DNA of 64,000 bases from Tetrahymena elliotti 4EA (GCA_000231825.2 JH720297.1:2024877-2088876); one strand, 5' to 3'; positions 24,139-37,073 are shown, counted from the first letter of the stretch. Made by a program: numbers and translations. The notes: a model not told the origin generated them from the sequence alone.

Positions 24139-25102
24139 TTTGATTATCTAAGCTTTGCAAAATTTAAAGAATAAATAAATGAATGAATGATTTATATAAT
24201 AAGAAATAAACAAAAATAAATAAAATTAATTCTATAATAAAATTATAATTAATCAATCAATTATGTTTAGAAATTGAAGTTAGTACTTGAAAATAAATAA
24301 TAATTATGTTGTTTTCTTTCAAATAATTAAGTTAATCTAATTCCATATTTATATATACACACACAAGCTAGCACACTTTACTCTTATGAAATTCATAGAT
24401 AATTTTACTTTCTTTATTTAAATTTACATTTTATTTTATTTATTTATCTATCTATCTTCTCTGTTTATTCTTTAAATTTTTAATATGAAAAAACTCTTCA
24501 ACAATTATAAACTAATTTTAATTTTTAAATTAAGTTGTAAAATATATCTCAAAAAAAAGATTTTGGATTTAAAATTAACAGCTAACTAAATGTAAAAAAG
24601 TGATTTAAATCAAATTTTTTGCATTAAACAAAAAGAATGATTTGAAATACATTTCTTAAAAATATTTTTCTTATAAATAATAATTGGAATTAAATCTTTA
24701 TTTAACCATTTTATTCGAAATTTCATAATAAAAATAAATAATTAACATAGTTTCTCCTAAATTAAGATCCAACTTTTTAAAAACTTTTGTCAACTTTGGA
24801 TACTTCTTTATTTTTGAAAAAAAATTATAGGTATTAAAAAAATTAGGATCTTAAGATAGGAGAAACTATGTTAATAAAGATAAAAAAATATTTATTTAAT
24901 AATAAATTTATAAAGTAGTATCTATTATTTTGATTTAGTGAATTTTGTTAGAAATTCTATGGTCATTTATTTTAATTTAAAAAGTAAATAAAGTAGAATA
25001 TTTATTGATGAAGAAGTAATAAGAAACATTAGACAACTTTCAGAAAATAGACAAAATAAACAAAAAGTATAATATATTTATTATAGTAGATTTAAATTAA
25101 AT
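24139..25102. other. intergenic region containing a TTAA-flanked inverted-repeat element
   Basis: No coding frame is supported. Tetranucleotide repeats (AAAT, GAAT) occur at 24165-24190, a CACACA tract lies near 24358, and TCTATCTATC lies near 24446. The notable structure is the inverted-repeat element at 24742-24874, listed separately. Confidence 0.6.
24742..24874. mobile_element. 133-bp MITE-like element with TTAA ends and 29-bp inverted repeats
   Basis: The left end reads TTAACATAGTTTCTCCTA then AATTAAGATCC (24742-24770). The right end (24846-24874), read in reverse complement, is TTAACATAGTTTCTCCTA then TCTTAAGATCC. They match at 27 of 29 positions, and both ends terminate in TTAA. The inner 75 bases hold no gene. 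TTAA is the target site duplicated by piggyBac-family transposases. Ciliates use domesticated piggyBac transposases for DNA elimination. This could be a non-autonomous piggyBac-like element or a retained eliminated-sequence relative. A simple RNA hairpin is the alternative. Confidence 0.65.
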
Positions 25103-27291
25103 TCAATATAATTTTTGAGCTGGATAGTTTTGAGGTTATTGATAGTAAACTGGTTGAACTATTTGTTAGGGGTAAGCAGGAGCTTGTTAGTAATTAGGCT
25201 GAACCATAACAGGTGGTTGATTAAGTGGCTAATTATAGTTGTAAGGAGTTGCTTAATATGGCTAATTAACTTATTAGGGGGTAAATTGATTGGGAGGATA
25301 AGGAGGATTTTGCTACTATGGGGGATAAGGATTTTATTGCATTTAAATAGTTTAGCTTAGATTATTATTTAAAGGTATTTCACCAGAAGAAACTGCATTT
25401 TATTGAGTTAAGATAGTAGGAATAGTCTAATCATTTTCTTCAATTACTTTTACTTATTTAAATTAGCACTTTTTCTTAATAATTTCTCTTCTCTTAGAAA
25501 TTTAGTTGCAAATATATGTGAAAATACATAAGAATGAAGCACAAACATAAACAACAACAATAGCTAAAACAACTGTATCCAAAGGAGTTACTATATTTTT
25601 AAGATTATCATTTGTTGTTTGAAGAGAATCTTTGAAGTCACTTGTTGAGCAGTTCATATTAGAAATATCTGAGAAAGTATTTTTGTAAGATTTAACCTTA
25701 ACAAAATTCATAACAGCCAAACCTAACAAAGCTAAGTCGAAACCAAACTTAACTATGATCAAAATAAGGTGAATAGGATCAATTAATCTGCAGTAATCAG
25801 TACATTAGTCTTCAACATCTTTTTTAGTCCACCACTTTCTAATACATTCAGGGGATCTTAAAGTGCAAATAGTAAGAGTGCATCCATCTTTTAAGCAAGG
25901 ACAGCAACATAAACTAGTCTTGCAGCAGCCTCTGAATGCACAACATTTACGATCAATTTAAGTTGTAAAACAACCCAAGAATAACAAAACACAATAAACA
26001 CCTAAAAAGCTTACATTTCCAATACTAACTTTGTATAACAAAGTATGATTGTTGTAATCATTAATATAATTAATAGCTATGTCAATTAAATCAGTAATTA
26101 GAGAATCTTATTGTCTACATTCTTTACTCCATGGCAAGTATTTTCTTTATTAAAGGCTGACCTAGCTATTACCAACCAATCCAGGGAAAGTAGTGGGGTC
26201 ATATCCATTAACTTTGAAGAAATCTGCTTTCGACAAATCCTAAACTTTTTTCCAGTACACTGTATCAATCTTGCAATTACTGTAGTAATATTCTATTGAT
26301 TTTTATAAATAAATAAAAATATTATTTTTTAACCAAACAAATTATTTAAAATCAATCAATAAAATATGTTCAACATTAATGTTTATTATACTTGTCAATC
26401 TTTTTTTTAATGCTCTTTTTTGAAAGAGTTTTTAATATCTTCTTTTAGAGATGAATTCGAAGTTTTGATGAAGTTAAGTTTATTGATTTTTAATAAGAAA
26501 ATCTTATTTTTTGTGGTTTTTTATCTGATTGAATTAAAAATTAAATAATTACCTTTAAGAAGAGGATATGGTTTTTGCAATCCGTCCCAGTAAGAAGAAA
26601 GAGAATCGACACACATTCCTTATTGCTCAGAGATATAGAGTTCGCTCAAGCCTATTTAGCCAGCAATACCTCTTTGTAACCATAAACCAGTTGTACCTAT
26701 GGGTTCATCTGAGGGATTCATTTTAGAAGTAGTAATAGATTAAACTGGACACTTCTAGCTATTGGGAACACAGAAAGCTATCATTGGGTCAGAACCACCA
26801 CACATTTTTTCATTAGCAGGATCTCTGCATTTGTTTTCTTTGAGATATTTCTTTGAGAATTTATAGTTTGGAAGACGAGTGAAGCAAAGACGGAGAGGAT
26901 TACCATTTGCATCAACCCAATTTTGCATAGTTGTTTTAGCAATGGACTTAACAGTAGAGCATGTTGCAGATTTAGAGGAAGAGCAAGAGCCTGTTGTAAC
27001 AGTTCCTCCAGATTTAGTACAATCGCAACCTGTACTTAAACCATTAAATTGATAAGATAAAGCAGGTAAATTATTTTGAGTGCAAGTTCCTGTTTTAGCA
27101 TCTACTTAGGCAACATCAATAATAACTTCGTTATTCCAGTTGATTGCATATTCAACAAAGACAAATCCTGAGGTATAGTTAACAGCAGATAATACACTCA
27201 AGACTAGAATGACCACAGATACAATAATAGCCAATACAGTAAAGAACCCATTACTGCATCTAAGGGATTTTGGAGATAAACTACAGCACAT
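25103..27291 (-). CDS. Cys-rich multi-pass membrane protein with Pro/Gln-rich tail
   Basis: Two exons, 27291-26553 and 26292-25103, join in phase 1 to give 642 aa. The intron is 260 nt. An N-terminal TM helix (about residues 18-40, VLAIIVSVVILVLSVLSAV) follows a short Cys-containing start. A roughly 300-residue extracellular or lumenal region with many paired cysteines comes next. Later TM helices include one at FLGVYCVLLFLGCF and two in the C-terminal third (LILIIVKFGFDLALLGLAV and VVLAIVVVYVCASFLCIF). Between them is a dense Cys cluster (RGCCKTSLCCCPC). The last 110 residues are Pro/Gln/Tyr/Asn-rich with NPPYPP-type motifs. I do not recognise the family. Topology and the cytoplasmic proline-rich tail suggest a surface membrane protein. 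Confidence 0.75.
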
Positions 27292-30200
27292 ATTAACTGA
27301 ATGAATTAATAATTTATTTATTGTTTAAACTATTATGATATCTTCAAAAGTCTTTACGAATTTAATTAAATTTACAGATCTTAGTCCTTTTCGTTATTGA
27401 ATTTGACATAAAATTTTTCGAAATTGAGTCTTTCATCCCTAATTAATATTTATCATTCGAATTCTAATGAATCTGAATTTTTTTCATTTTTTATAATAAA
27501 TTTACACCATAGAAACCCAAAAAAGAAATTATCTCAAAGTCTTTAAAATAGCTACTTTTATTATTAGCGAAATACATTATTTCTGTCCAAATATGAAAAG
27601 AAATTTCTAATCAAAACCGCTTACCTTTTCTAAATAAATAAATTACTTGATTCACATTACGCTATATAAAATTATCAAACAAATTAATCAAATAAACAAC
27701 TAACTAAACAGATTGCATATATTATTGATAGATATTTTTAGAAAGAACTTAACTATTCAAGATAGATAATTATTTTAAATTACACAAAATTGAATAGTTC
27801 TTTTCTGATTTATTAACTAGATCAATTTTATTAATTTATTATGCAATTTTTTAATAAATTTTATTAAATTTGCAAATTGATTCATACATAGTAAATTCAA
27901 TGATTTCTTAGTTGAAATCATCAAAACAAAGAATTTTTTGTGAATTTCAAAAAAGAAAAACCAAAATTAATTTCTTGACATGATTGAAAATAAGGAATTA
28001 TTTTTTTAGTCAAGTGAGTGATTCTAAAATCAAATCTAAATTTATCAAATTACAATGAATTTTGAATATTAGAATTTCTAAAATCTTACATTAATTTTTT
28101 GTATTTGTAATAGCCACTCGAATCCTATTCAAAATTTAAACATTAATAAATTGTCAGAAATATTTTTTAGCCCAAATTTTCATCTATTTATGATCATTTC
28201 TAATCAGTTACTTAACTGATTATGTATCCCGATATTAATTATATGATTACTCATTCATCCTTTGAAGAAAGCCCTTATTAAATTTATTATTTAGTTGATA
28301 GATAAATATAAAACACAATTCATTACAAATTCGAATTAAAATATTTAAATAAATCAGCAATTTAATTTGATTTTTGAAGAATTCGAACACTCACTCATTT
28401 TATTTTGTTCTAATTAAAAAATAAAAAAATGTAAACAATATCAATAAGGTAAATCTTATTTTGAGTTAAGTTTAAATCATAAACAAACTAATTCATAGAT
28501 TTGTTGAAACATTTTATAATTGCTTCGACCGATATTTAACCATCAAATTTATTTTTTTTGCTCTCCAAAGTTTGTTATTTTTACAAATTAAAATAAATTA
28601 AAAGATAAACTTTTTATTTCCATCTGCCACTGTAAAAATTGATATTTTTCCTCCACTTTTTATAAAATTAGATTTATATAAATAATACCTGTTTGAAGAT
28701 TTAATACATCTAACTTCTTTTTAAAATTCAAAATATTTTACAAATGTTGAATTTTTAAAATTTAAATGATTTTATTATCCAGACTATGTTTGTTTTACTT
28801 GTTTAATATTTTGTAAAGATATCAATAAATAAACATGAGAATATAGTTTTATTGAGAGAAGAAAATTAGTGTAATTTATCTATTTGATTTCTTACAAAAT
28901 TTTGTAGTAACAATTAAATATTTGAATTTTCAAAAACCTTTTCATTTAACCTTATCATTTAATAATGAATAAAACAAAATAATATATTATTTGATTTTGA
29001 AATAATCTGATTATGATAATAAAATTAATAAAACCTTTTCCTTCAAAGTGTATTTCATTTATCTTTTCTTATAATATACATTAATTTACTTTATAAATTT
29101 TATTTTGATTATGACTTGCTATTATTCTTTCAAAAATGATTCCATCAAAAAATTTTTACATTTAAACATAACTAACCACTTTTCTAATGTTTTTAAATAG
29201 TTTTGAGATAAAAAATATTTTAATAGACAAAATAAACAAGTCATTCTTTGCTAAATGAGATAATGTTTCATTGAAAAAAGGGAACAAAAAATTGTTTTCA
29301 GAAGATTTTTCTCCAAAAGAAATTATAAAAATTTTTTAAAATTAAATTTATGGGTAAAATTATAATATCCTTCATAGACGATTTCTTATTCGAATTTGCT
29401 AAAAAATATCATTTAAAAAGCATTAAAAATAAATTCAAGATAATAAGACTTGGTATTTGTTAATTTCTTTATGGAAATTTAGATTTCTCTAAATCAAATT
29501 CCAGTTCGCTCGTAAGAATGTGCAATTTCTGTGAAAAACTTAATCTGATAGTCTATTTCTGCTTTGAAAAACAATACTCCTTAATTAATTTATTAATCAA
29601 AATCTTTCAAATCAATTTAACTTTTGGAGAAAATAGGAAAGATAGATAGATTATTGTTAATTATTTATTTTTGTAAAAAACTAAACAAATAATAAATATA
29701 TCAAATCATTTAGATTATCTTTCCGAAATTTGCTCTTTGGGTTTCTTTTGCTTTTCTAATTATTTATTTATTTTTTATAACCTTTAAAGTAGATGAAAAA
29801 GTGAGAATCACAAAAAATTAAAAATAAATGATTTTATTAAATTTTTAATAATTTATAAACTTCAAAAATATTTTTTTATTAGATTGTACATTTTTATTAA
29901 AACAGTTAATGTTTCTTAATATCATTTACAGTTAATGTTTCTTAATATTATTTATTAAAGTTTAATGATAGATAATCAAAAGAAATTATCAAAATATCGT
30001 TTTCTTTTAAGTTTTTATTATTTTCATAGATATTATTTAGTCGTGAAGTCAAATATATTTTTTAAAGACAATAATTTTTATTTAATAAAATCTATTTTAA
30101 AGTAATTTAAAATGTTAAGAGTAATTTATTCCTAGATAAAATAATCTTAAATGAATTATTTTAAGTACAAAATTTCAAAATTAAATAAATACTCTAACTC

Positions 30201-30397
30201 TTCATTCATAAAGAGTGATTAATTTTAAATGTTATTTAGAAAATATAAAATAATTTTTTTAAAATCGAACAAATTATTTAATCTATTTTAAAGTTAATTT
30301 AATTCCTTGATTAGATTAATTAATTATAGAAACTATGATAATCATTAGATTATTGAAAAATGAATAGTCTATAATTTCATTAAAAGTAAGCCTTATT
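27292..30397. other. 3.1 kb AT-rich region with no recognised gene
   Basis: Neither strand shows a convincing ciliate-code frame. A 26-base unit (TTACAGTTAATGTTTCTTAATAT type) is present twice at about 29905-29950. The part near 27292 should contain the promoter of the Cys-rich membrane protein gene. The part near 30397 is the 3' flank of the LRR gene. Confidence 0.55.
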
Positions 30398-33300
30398 TCA
30401 AACTTTAAATAATAAAACTAATCTTTTTGCCTTCATTAGCTTTGATCTTAATCCTTATGCACCAATTTCACCAATTCTATTCATTCTTTTTAAAAATTAT
30501 AAAAATAAATTAATACTTTTAATACAATAAGAAAAACATCAAAATTTTAATTCGATCTTTCAACAAAAAATAAAAATTAATGAATGAGTCGGTCAACAAA
30601 CAGATATCAATTAAACCAACATAAATTAGTCAGTCAGCCAGCCAGCCAGATACTCATAAATTAAAGTTTTTATTTATTCATACATTCGAAATGTATAACT
30701 AATATTGAAACACTATTTTTACCCACAGTAAAGAGTCAAGATTTAGAGATTAGAACATTTTGCAAGCACAGATCCTAATCCTTTGATGCCTACCTCTCCA
30801 ATATTATTTCTCCTTTTAAATAATTATAATAATAAATATTGAATAAAGGAATATTTAAAGAGAAAAACAAAAAAAATTTGAATTAACAACAAGTAAAAAT
30901 TAATAAATGACTAGCAATCCAAACAAATAACAAGTAAATCTACCCAAATTTTTTAGCCAGCTTCTCATAAATTATAAATTTTATTTATTAACTCAAAAAT
31001 GAATATTTAATATTTAAATAATATTTTTACCACAGGTCAAGAGTCAAAGTTTAGAGATTTTAACATAACGCTAACTCGGTTCCTAATCCTAATACACAAA
31101 TATCACCAATATTATTCTAACTTTTAAAAAATTTTAAAAATAAATATTGAATAAAGAAATATTAAAAGAATGACAAAAACATTTTTATTTGAATTAAATC
31201 TGAAAAAAATACATAAAAATTGGGTCAAAAAAAATAATTTAGACCAACCAACCAACCCAAATTCTTTAGTAAATGAACTGCTCATAAATTGAAAATTTTA
31301 TTTATTCATTTCATTATTAATGTTGAAACACTATTTTTACCTTATTCTAAGAGTTAAATTTTTGAGATTTGAGCATAATGCTAACTCAGATCCTAATCCT
31401 TTCACACTAACCTCACCAATTTTATTGTCACTTTTAAAAAATTATAAAAATAGAAAGAGAATTAAGAAAAATTAAAGAGAATGAGCGAAACATAGAAACT
31501 TGAATTAAATCAGAAAGTAACAGATAAAAATTAATTTATGAGTAAGCCTGCCAAAGAAATACCAAGTAAACCAACGCAAATTAACCAGTCAGCTGCTCAT
31601 AAATTATAGTTTTTATTTATTTATTCATTCAAAAATAGATTATTAATATTGAAACAATATTTTTACCACAAGTCAAGAGTCAAAGTTTAGAGATTTGAGC
31701 ATTATGCTAAGCCAGTTCTTAATTTTTGTTAGCCAATTAAACCAATATTATTATCACTTTTAAAAATTATAAAAATAAATATTAAAAAGAAAGAGAACAA
31801 TAAAAAATTTAAATTTGAAAAAAAAAAAAGTTAATAAAAGAGCTGACAAACATAATGAAAATAACCTAAATTTTCAGCTAATTCATTGGTCGTAAATTAC
31901 AGTTTTTATTTCTTTATTCACCCAAAAATGCATAACAAATATTGATAAACTAATATTACCGTAGGTTTAGAGTTAAAGTTTTGAGATTGGGGCACTATGC
32001 TAAACTATTACCTAATCTGTATGCGCCAATTACGCCAATTTTATTTCGTCTTTTAAAAAATTAGGAAAATAAATATTGAATGAAGCGATTAAAAGAACTA
32101 GAAAAATAAAAATTTTGAATTAAATCTAAAAACATCAAATAAAAATTAATGAATGAATAAGCAAGCAAACAAGACAAAAGTAAAAGAACCTAATATCTCA
32201 ACATTAAAGTTTTTATTTATTCATTAAAAAATGCATTATTAGTATTGAAACACTATTTTTACCCTAGTAAAAGAGTTAAGGTTTAGAGATTAGACATTTT
32301 GCTAAGCCAGATCCTAATCCTTATGCACCGATTTCATCAATACCATTCATTCTTTTCAAAAATAAATATTGAATGAAGAAATCTCTAAAAGAATGAAAAA
32401 AACATATAAATTTGAATTAAATCTAAAAAATCAATAAAAATTAAGAATTAGCAAGCAAGCCAAGTAAACTAAACCAAATTTTAGCCAGTCAGTCAATCTC
32501 TCATAATTAAAGTGTTTATTTATTTATTCACTCAAAAATATATTATTAAGAATACAAAACGATTTTTACCCTAGGGCAAGAGTTAAAGTTTAGAGATTTT
32601 AACATTTTGCTAGGTTAGATCCTAATCTTTATGAACCAATTTGATCAATATTGTTATCACTTTTAAAAAATTAGAAAAATAAATATTCAATAAAGAAGTA
32701 TTTCAAAAAATAAGAAAATCATAAAAAATGAATTAAATCTGAAAAAAACAAGTAAAGAATAAGTAAGTGAGGTGAGCAAATACCAATTAAACCAATCAAA
32801 ACTAATCTGTCACTCATAAATTAAAGTATTTTTTCTTTATTTAAAAATGCATAATTAATGTTGAAGCACTATTTTTACCCTAGGTAAAGAGTCAAAGTTT
32901 AGATATTAGAGCACTATGCTAGGCCAGAGCCTAATCTTTCTGTACCAATTTGGCCAATACTATTTCCACTTTTAAAAATGATAAAATAGATATTTAATAA
33001 AGAAGCAGTTAAAAGAGCTAAAAATATAAATAAAAATTAATGGAAGAGCTAGTGAGCTAAACAAATACCAACTAAACCAAACCAAATTACTCAGTCAGTC
33101 TATCTGTCACTCATAAATTAAAGTTTTTATTTATTCATTCCAAAATTCATTATTAATTAATATTGAAACACAATTTTTACATTAGACTCAGAGTCAAAGA
33201 TTAGAGATTAAAACATTATGCTAACTCTGATCCTAATCTTGAGGCACCGATTTCACCAATCTTATTATACCTTTTAAAAATTATAAAAATAAATAAATAT

Positions 33301-34063
33301 TTAAAAGAATGAGAAAAACATAAAAACTTGAATTAAAACTGAAAATTATAAAATAACAAATAAAAATTAATGAATGAGAGAGTTAGCCAAAAAAATATAT
33401 ATAACCAACCCTCATTAGTCAGTTAATCAACCTGTTGCTCATAAATTAAAACTTTAGTTATTTATTAATTCATTGATTTAAAAAAGTGTTACTAATGTGT
33501 TGAAAAACTATTTTTACCCTAAGTTTAGCATCAAAGTTTAGAGATTAGAGCATTTTACTAACTCAGATCCTAATCCTTATTAGTCAATTACACCAATATT
33601 ATTATTATTATTATTATTACTTTTAAAAAATTATAAAATAAATATTGAATAAAGAAGTATTTATAATAAATTCGAATCAAATCTGAAGACAATAAATAAA
33701 AATAAATGAATGAGTCAACTAGCTAAATAAATAACAACTAAACAAACCTAAATTACTCATTCAGTCTGTCACTTATATATTAAAGTTTTTATTTATTTAT
33801 TGAAAAATGCATTATTAATGTTTAAAACTATTTTTATAGAGTAAAGAGTGAAAGTTTAAATTTAAGCTTAGAGATAGAGAGAGATCTAAATATTTCTAAA
33901 AAAAATTTATTATTTTACCTTAAATCAATATGAAGATTTAAGCAAGAAGTTAAATTAAAGGTTAGTAACTTTAAATAGATAAAAATTAAAATATATTTTT
34001 ATCTTAAAAAATATGAAGTACATCGCTGAGATTTGTAAAATGTTTAGTATTTTAGATTAACAT
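30398..34063 (-). CDS. leucine-rich repeat gene built from about ten tandem 90-nt exons; carries lesions
   Basis: Read on the minus strand, ten blocks each encode one repeat of the type NNIGEIGAQGLGSGLAKC followed by SNLQTLTL. This is a ribonuclease-inhibitor-like LRR. Exons are 33619-33518, 33270-33181, 32968-32879, 32659-32570, 32351-32263, 32049-31960, 31756-31667, 31430-31341, 31120-31031 and 30812-30723, with a terminal exon 30485-30398 ending in TGA. Eight are exactly 90 nt plus one of 102 and one of 89. All are phase 2 at both ends. The start exon (ATG at 34063) resembles those of the LRR loci at 55729 and 61931. Lesions: its frame shifts internally, the next block (about 33841-33910) is truncated with donor GT changed to AT, and exon 32351-32263 lacks one base. 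It may be a pseudogene or may be expressed through exon skipping. Confidence 0.7.
30723..33619 (-). repeat. tandem array of LRR exon-intron cassettes, period about 305 bp
   Basis: The start-to-start spacing of successive exons is 308, 310, 326, 293, 303, 307, 309, 302 and 337 bp. Introns of about 200-240 nt are clearly related to one another. On the plus strand each shows AAATAAATATTGAATAAAG just beyond the exon. An ATTAATGAATGAG-type stretch with CAGT/CCAG tetranucleotides follows. Next come CTCATAAATTAAAG and TTTTTATTTATT, before the next TTTTTAC donor. Exon and intron were therefore copied together, not exon alone. Confidence 0.9.
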
Positions 34064-35388
34064 TTTTTTAAAATATCTTTAGATCTTAAATTGATTCGGA
34101 ATGAATTAATTTAAAATTATTATTTAAAAAAATGAAAAAAGTTGACTAAAAGAATACCCTGCTAATAATTTTCTTCCTCATCCTAACTAATTACTCTTTT
34201 CTCTCTGTTTAAAAAAATATTTTTTTAAAATGATCAAAATAATCAATTAAATAAAATCAATTTTAAAATAAATTTTTAAATCAATTTTATTTATTTGATT
34301 AAAAATATACGTGTTCTTAATTTATTTCATTTGGAGTATTCATTAAATAAGAATCATAGACCTCTTTCATTTAATTAATATTTTAAATTTCAATAGTTAT
34401 TCAGTAAACTAAAAATAGAAAGACTTCTTCTAAACATATAGTTATTTGCTTACCTTTAATAAGAACTAATAAACGATTAATACTTTATAATATAAAATTA
34501 GAGTTCTTCAAAACTTTTTTAAAAATTTCAACAAATTGAATTCATTTTTGTAGCAAATTTATTTTTTATACCTTAAATAATAAAAAAGTAATCTAAAAAT
34601 AGAGGTATTCATTATTTTGATAAATTAAGCATTATTTTGTGTTAAAAATGCTTTCTAAATATTTTTCCACAAAAGCTCATAATCTGTAAGTTACTTACTA
34701 TATTTTATAAATAAATTGAAAGCTATTTTCTAAGGATAAAAACATATTAGTATCAATTTAATTTTGCTTATATTATGTACTTACTAATTTTAACTTTAAA
34801 AATTAATCCATTAAGTTTTAGATAAACATGATTGGAGAGGAATAGACAATTAATTTTAGATTGAAAAATAATCCTATTAATAAAGTGAAATGCTTTTTAA
34901 AATAAAAAGAATAGCTGGAAAAATACAAATTTTGTATGGTAAATAAACAAATAAAATTATTAAAAAACTCTAAGTCAAAGTAAGGTTATGAAGTTGCTCC
35001 AAGTAAATTAATGGAAATATATATGTAGCAATCATATAAAATTTATTAATTTGTATGATAAATAAGATTTACCTTACAAAAGAATAAATTGCTTAGAATG
35101 AGAAAAACGCTAGACAACACTTGAATCTTTTCAAAATAAAAATTATTCGAAGTAAATAATGGATACCATAAAATTTATATTATTATTATTATTAAATTAA
35201 TGAATAGAAATTTAGTTAGGGATTGTTTTGATAAATCTAGTTAATGATTGAAAATAAGAGATGAATAAGAAAAGGAAAAGATCTAACAAAAATATATCTT
35301 TGTTTTTGGTTATTATAAATTAAAAGTTCGCAAAAATCAAATAATAATTTAAATCAAATTAAATTAATTGCTTTTACAATTATTAAAA
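34064..35388. other. intergenic, AT-rich
   Basis: This 1.3 kb separates the LRR gene (minus) from the hydrolase gene (plus) and should contain both promoters. No frame or repeat of note was found. Confidence 0.6.
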
Positions 35389-36672
35389 ATGAAGAGATTA
35401 CTCTTAATAGCTCTTTTAGTAGCACTCTGCTTTGCTTAGCAAACCCCTATTCCTTTTACTCTCATTGACACACCTGAAAATGCTAGATGTTTAGATGGTA
35501 GCAAACCTGGTATTTACTATCGCCCAGGAAAAGAAAAAAGAAATACTTTGATCTACTTACAAGGTAGTGGTAACTGTGCTGGTCCTACTGTTGAAGCCAT
35601 TCTTGAAAATTGCTATCAAAGATCTTTTACTGAAATTGGATCTTCAAAATACAGAGCCCCTTTCTTTAACTCTTCTTAGATTTAAGGTATCTTCAGAGAA
35701 GATGATACAACATTCGGTAGATGGAATCTCCTCATTATTCCTACTTGTGAAGGTATTTATTTTAGCATTATCATTTACTTCTACCTCATTCATTTATCAA
35801 CTTAAATATTATTTTGTTTAAGTTAATCAATCATAAATGCTAAATACATTAAAAGATTTTCAATATTTAAATTAAAATTTAAAATAGGTGCCACTTATGC
35901 TGGTGATGTATCAGTTGAATATAAGAATACCACTTTACATTTCAGAGCTCAAAGAATGTTATAACACATATTTGACTACATGGTTAAGGAACATAAATTA
36001 AAAAAAAGTCATAATGTTATTTTGACAGGTGGTTCAGCTGGTGCTTTGGGTGCCTTTTAATATGCTAATTATCTTTAAAGATTACTTCCCTTCACTAATG
36101 TAAGAATTGCTCCTGATTCTGGTTTCTTCTTAGACAGTCCTTAACCATTCTAAGCTATCCTTTAAGTATTTGGTAACTTTATCAAGAATGATCACTACAA
36201 TACTATTTTCCCTGAATGCACCTATAAAAACAATGGAACTGATTTCTACAAATGCATTCTTCCTAAGTATTCATGGGAATTCATTGAAACCGATGCATTT
36301 ATTATTGGTTCTTTGTATGACAATTGGGCTTTATAATACATTTACTAGATTCCTTGCTATAATCATTTTGATTAATGTGATGCTGCCACTCTTTAATTTG
36401 TTTTATCATATGGTGAAACTTATAGAACTCTTTTGGGAAATATTTTAGCCCAAAGACCTAATTGGGGTAGCTGGCTTGTAAGCTGTGGTTTCCATGGTTT
36501 CATTCACACTGATTGGTATGAAGATAAAGACTTTGCTATACCTTCTGGTTCTAGAAATACTTGCTCAAAATCTCTTGATTAATGGGTTAATTACAGATTT
36601 TTAAGATAAAAGTAACGTATTGAATAAATACCCTATCCTTAAAATGAAAAATGCGCTTATAAATATAAATGA
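35389..36672 (+). CDS. secreted pectinacetylesterase / Notum-like serine hydrolase
   Basis: Two exons, 35389-35752 and 35888-36672, join in phase 1 to give 382 aa. The first 17 residues (Met-Lys-Arg then LLLIALLVALCFA) are a clear signal peptide. LQGSGNC near residue 58 fits the oxyanion-loop region of the family. TGGSAGALG places the nucleophile at Ser171. APDSGFFLD (about 196-204) is the conserved block after it. CGFHGFIHTDW gives a catalytic His at about 324. The family (PF03283) removes acetyl groups from polysaccharides, or palmitoleate from Wnt in animal Notum. Ciliates have no Wnt, so an acetyl-polysaccharide or other ester substrate is more likely. Many Cys residues suggest disulfides. 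It is probably lysosomal or secreted. Confidence 0.87.
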
Positions 36673-37073
36673 AAATAACTTAGTTCAAAATATTTTATTA
36701 AGATTTTATGTATTTGTTTTCTTTTTTTAAAACAAATAATCTTAACATTTTTTAAAATAATCTCTTTATATATTGACTAAATTCTATTTTAAGTCTATTT
36801 AAAATTTTTTTTTCTGTTAAAAATAATATTTTTTACCAAAATAGTAAAAAAATTTTTTTAACTTAACTAAACCTTTTAATATTATTAGAATTTATGTTAT
36901 TTTGATTTCTTTAATAAATCTTAGAATCCCGCTTATTAGTTAAAATTAGGTTTAAATAACATTTTTTATCAGAATCAAAAGATATTTTTTTGTTCTCATA
37001 CAAAACTTAAAATAAATATTTAGATATCTAATTACTTAGTATTATTACTATTTGAGTTATTCATACATATTAA
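36673..37073. other. short intergenic region
   Basis: These 400 AT-rich bases lie between two plus-strand genes: the 3' flank of the hydrolase and the promoter of the 1,236-aa protein. Nothing else is visible. Confidence 0.65.

Noticed and set aside
31242..31256. An ACCAACCAACC tract resembling the Tetrahymena chromosome breakage sequence
   Set aside because: The 15-base core including the CTCTTT end is absent, and the tract is explained by tetranucleotide slippage in an LRR intron.
30723..33619. A regular plus-strand array that could look like CRISPR, satellite or repeated ncRNA genes
   Set aside because: The period is about 300 bp. The conserved 90-nt block is a coding LRR with splice sites on the minus strand, and sequence differences follow codon positions.
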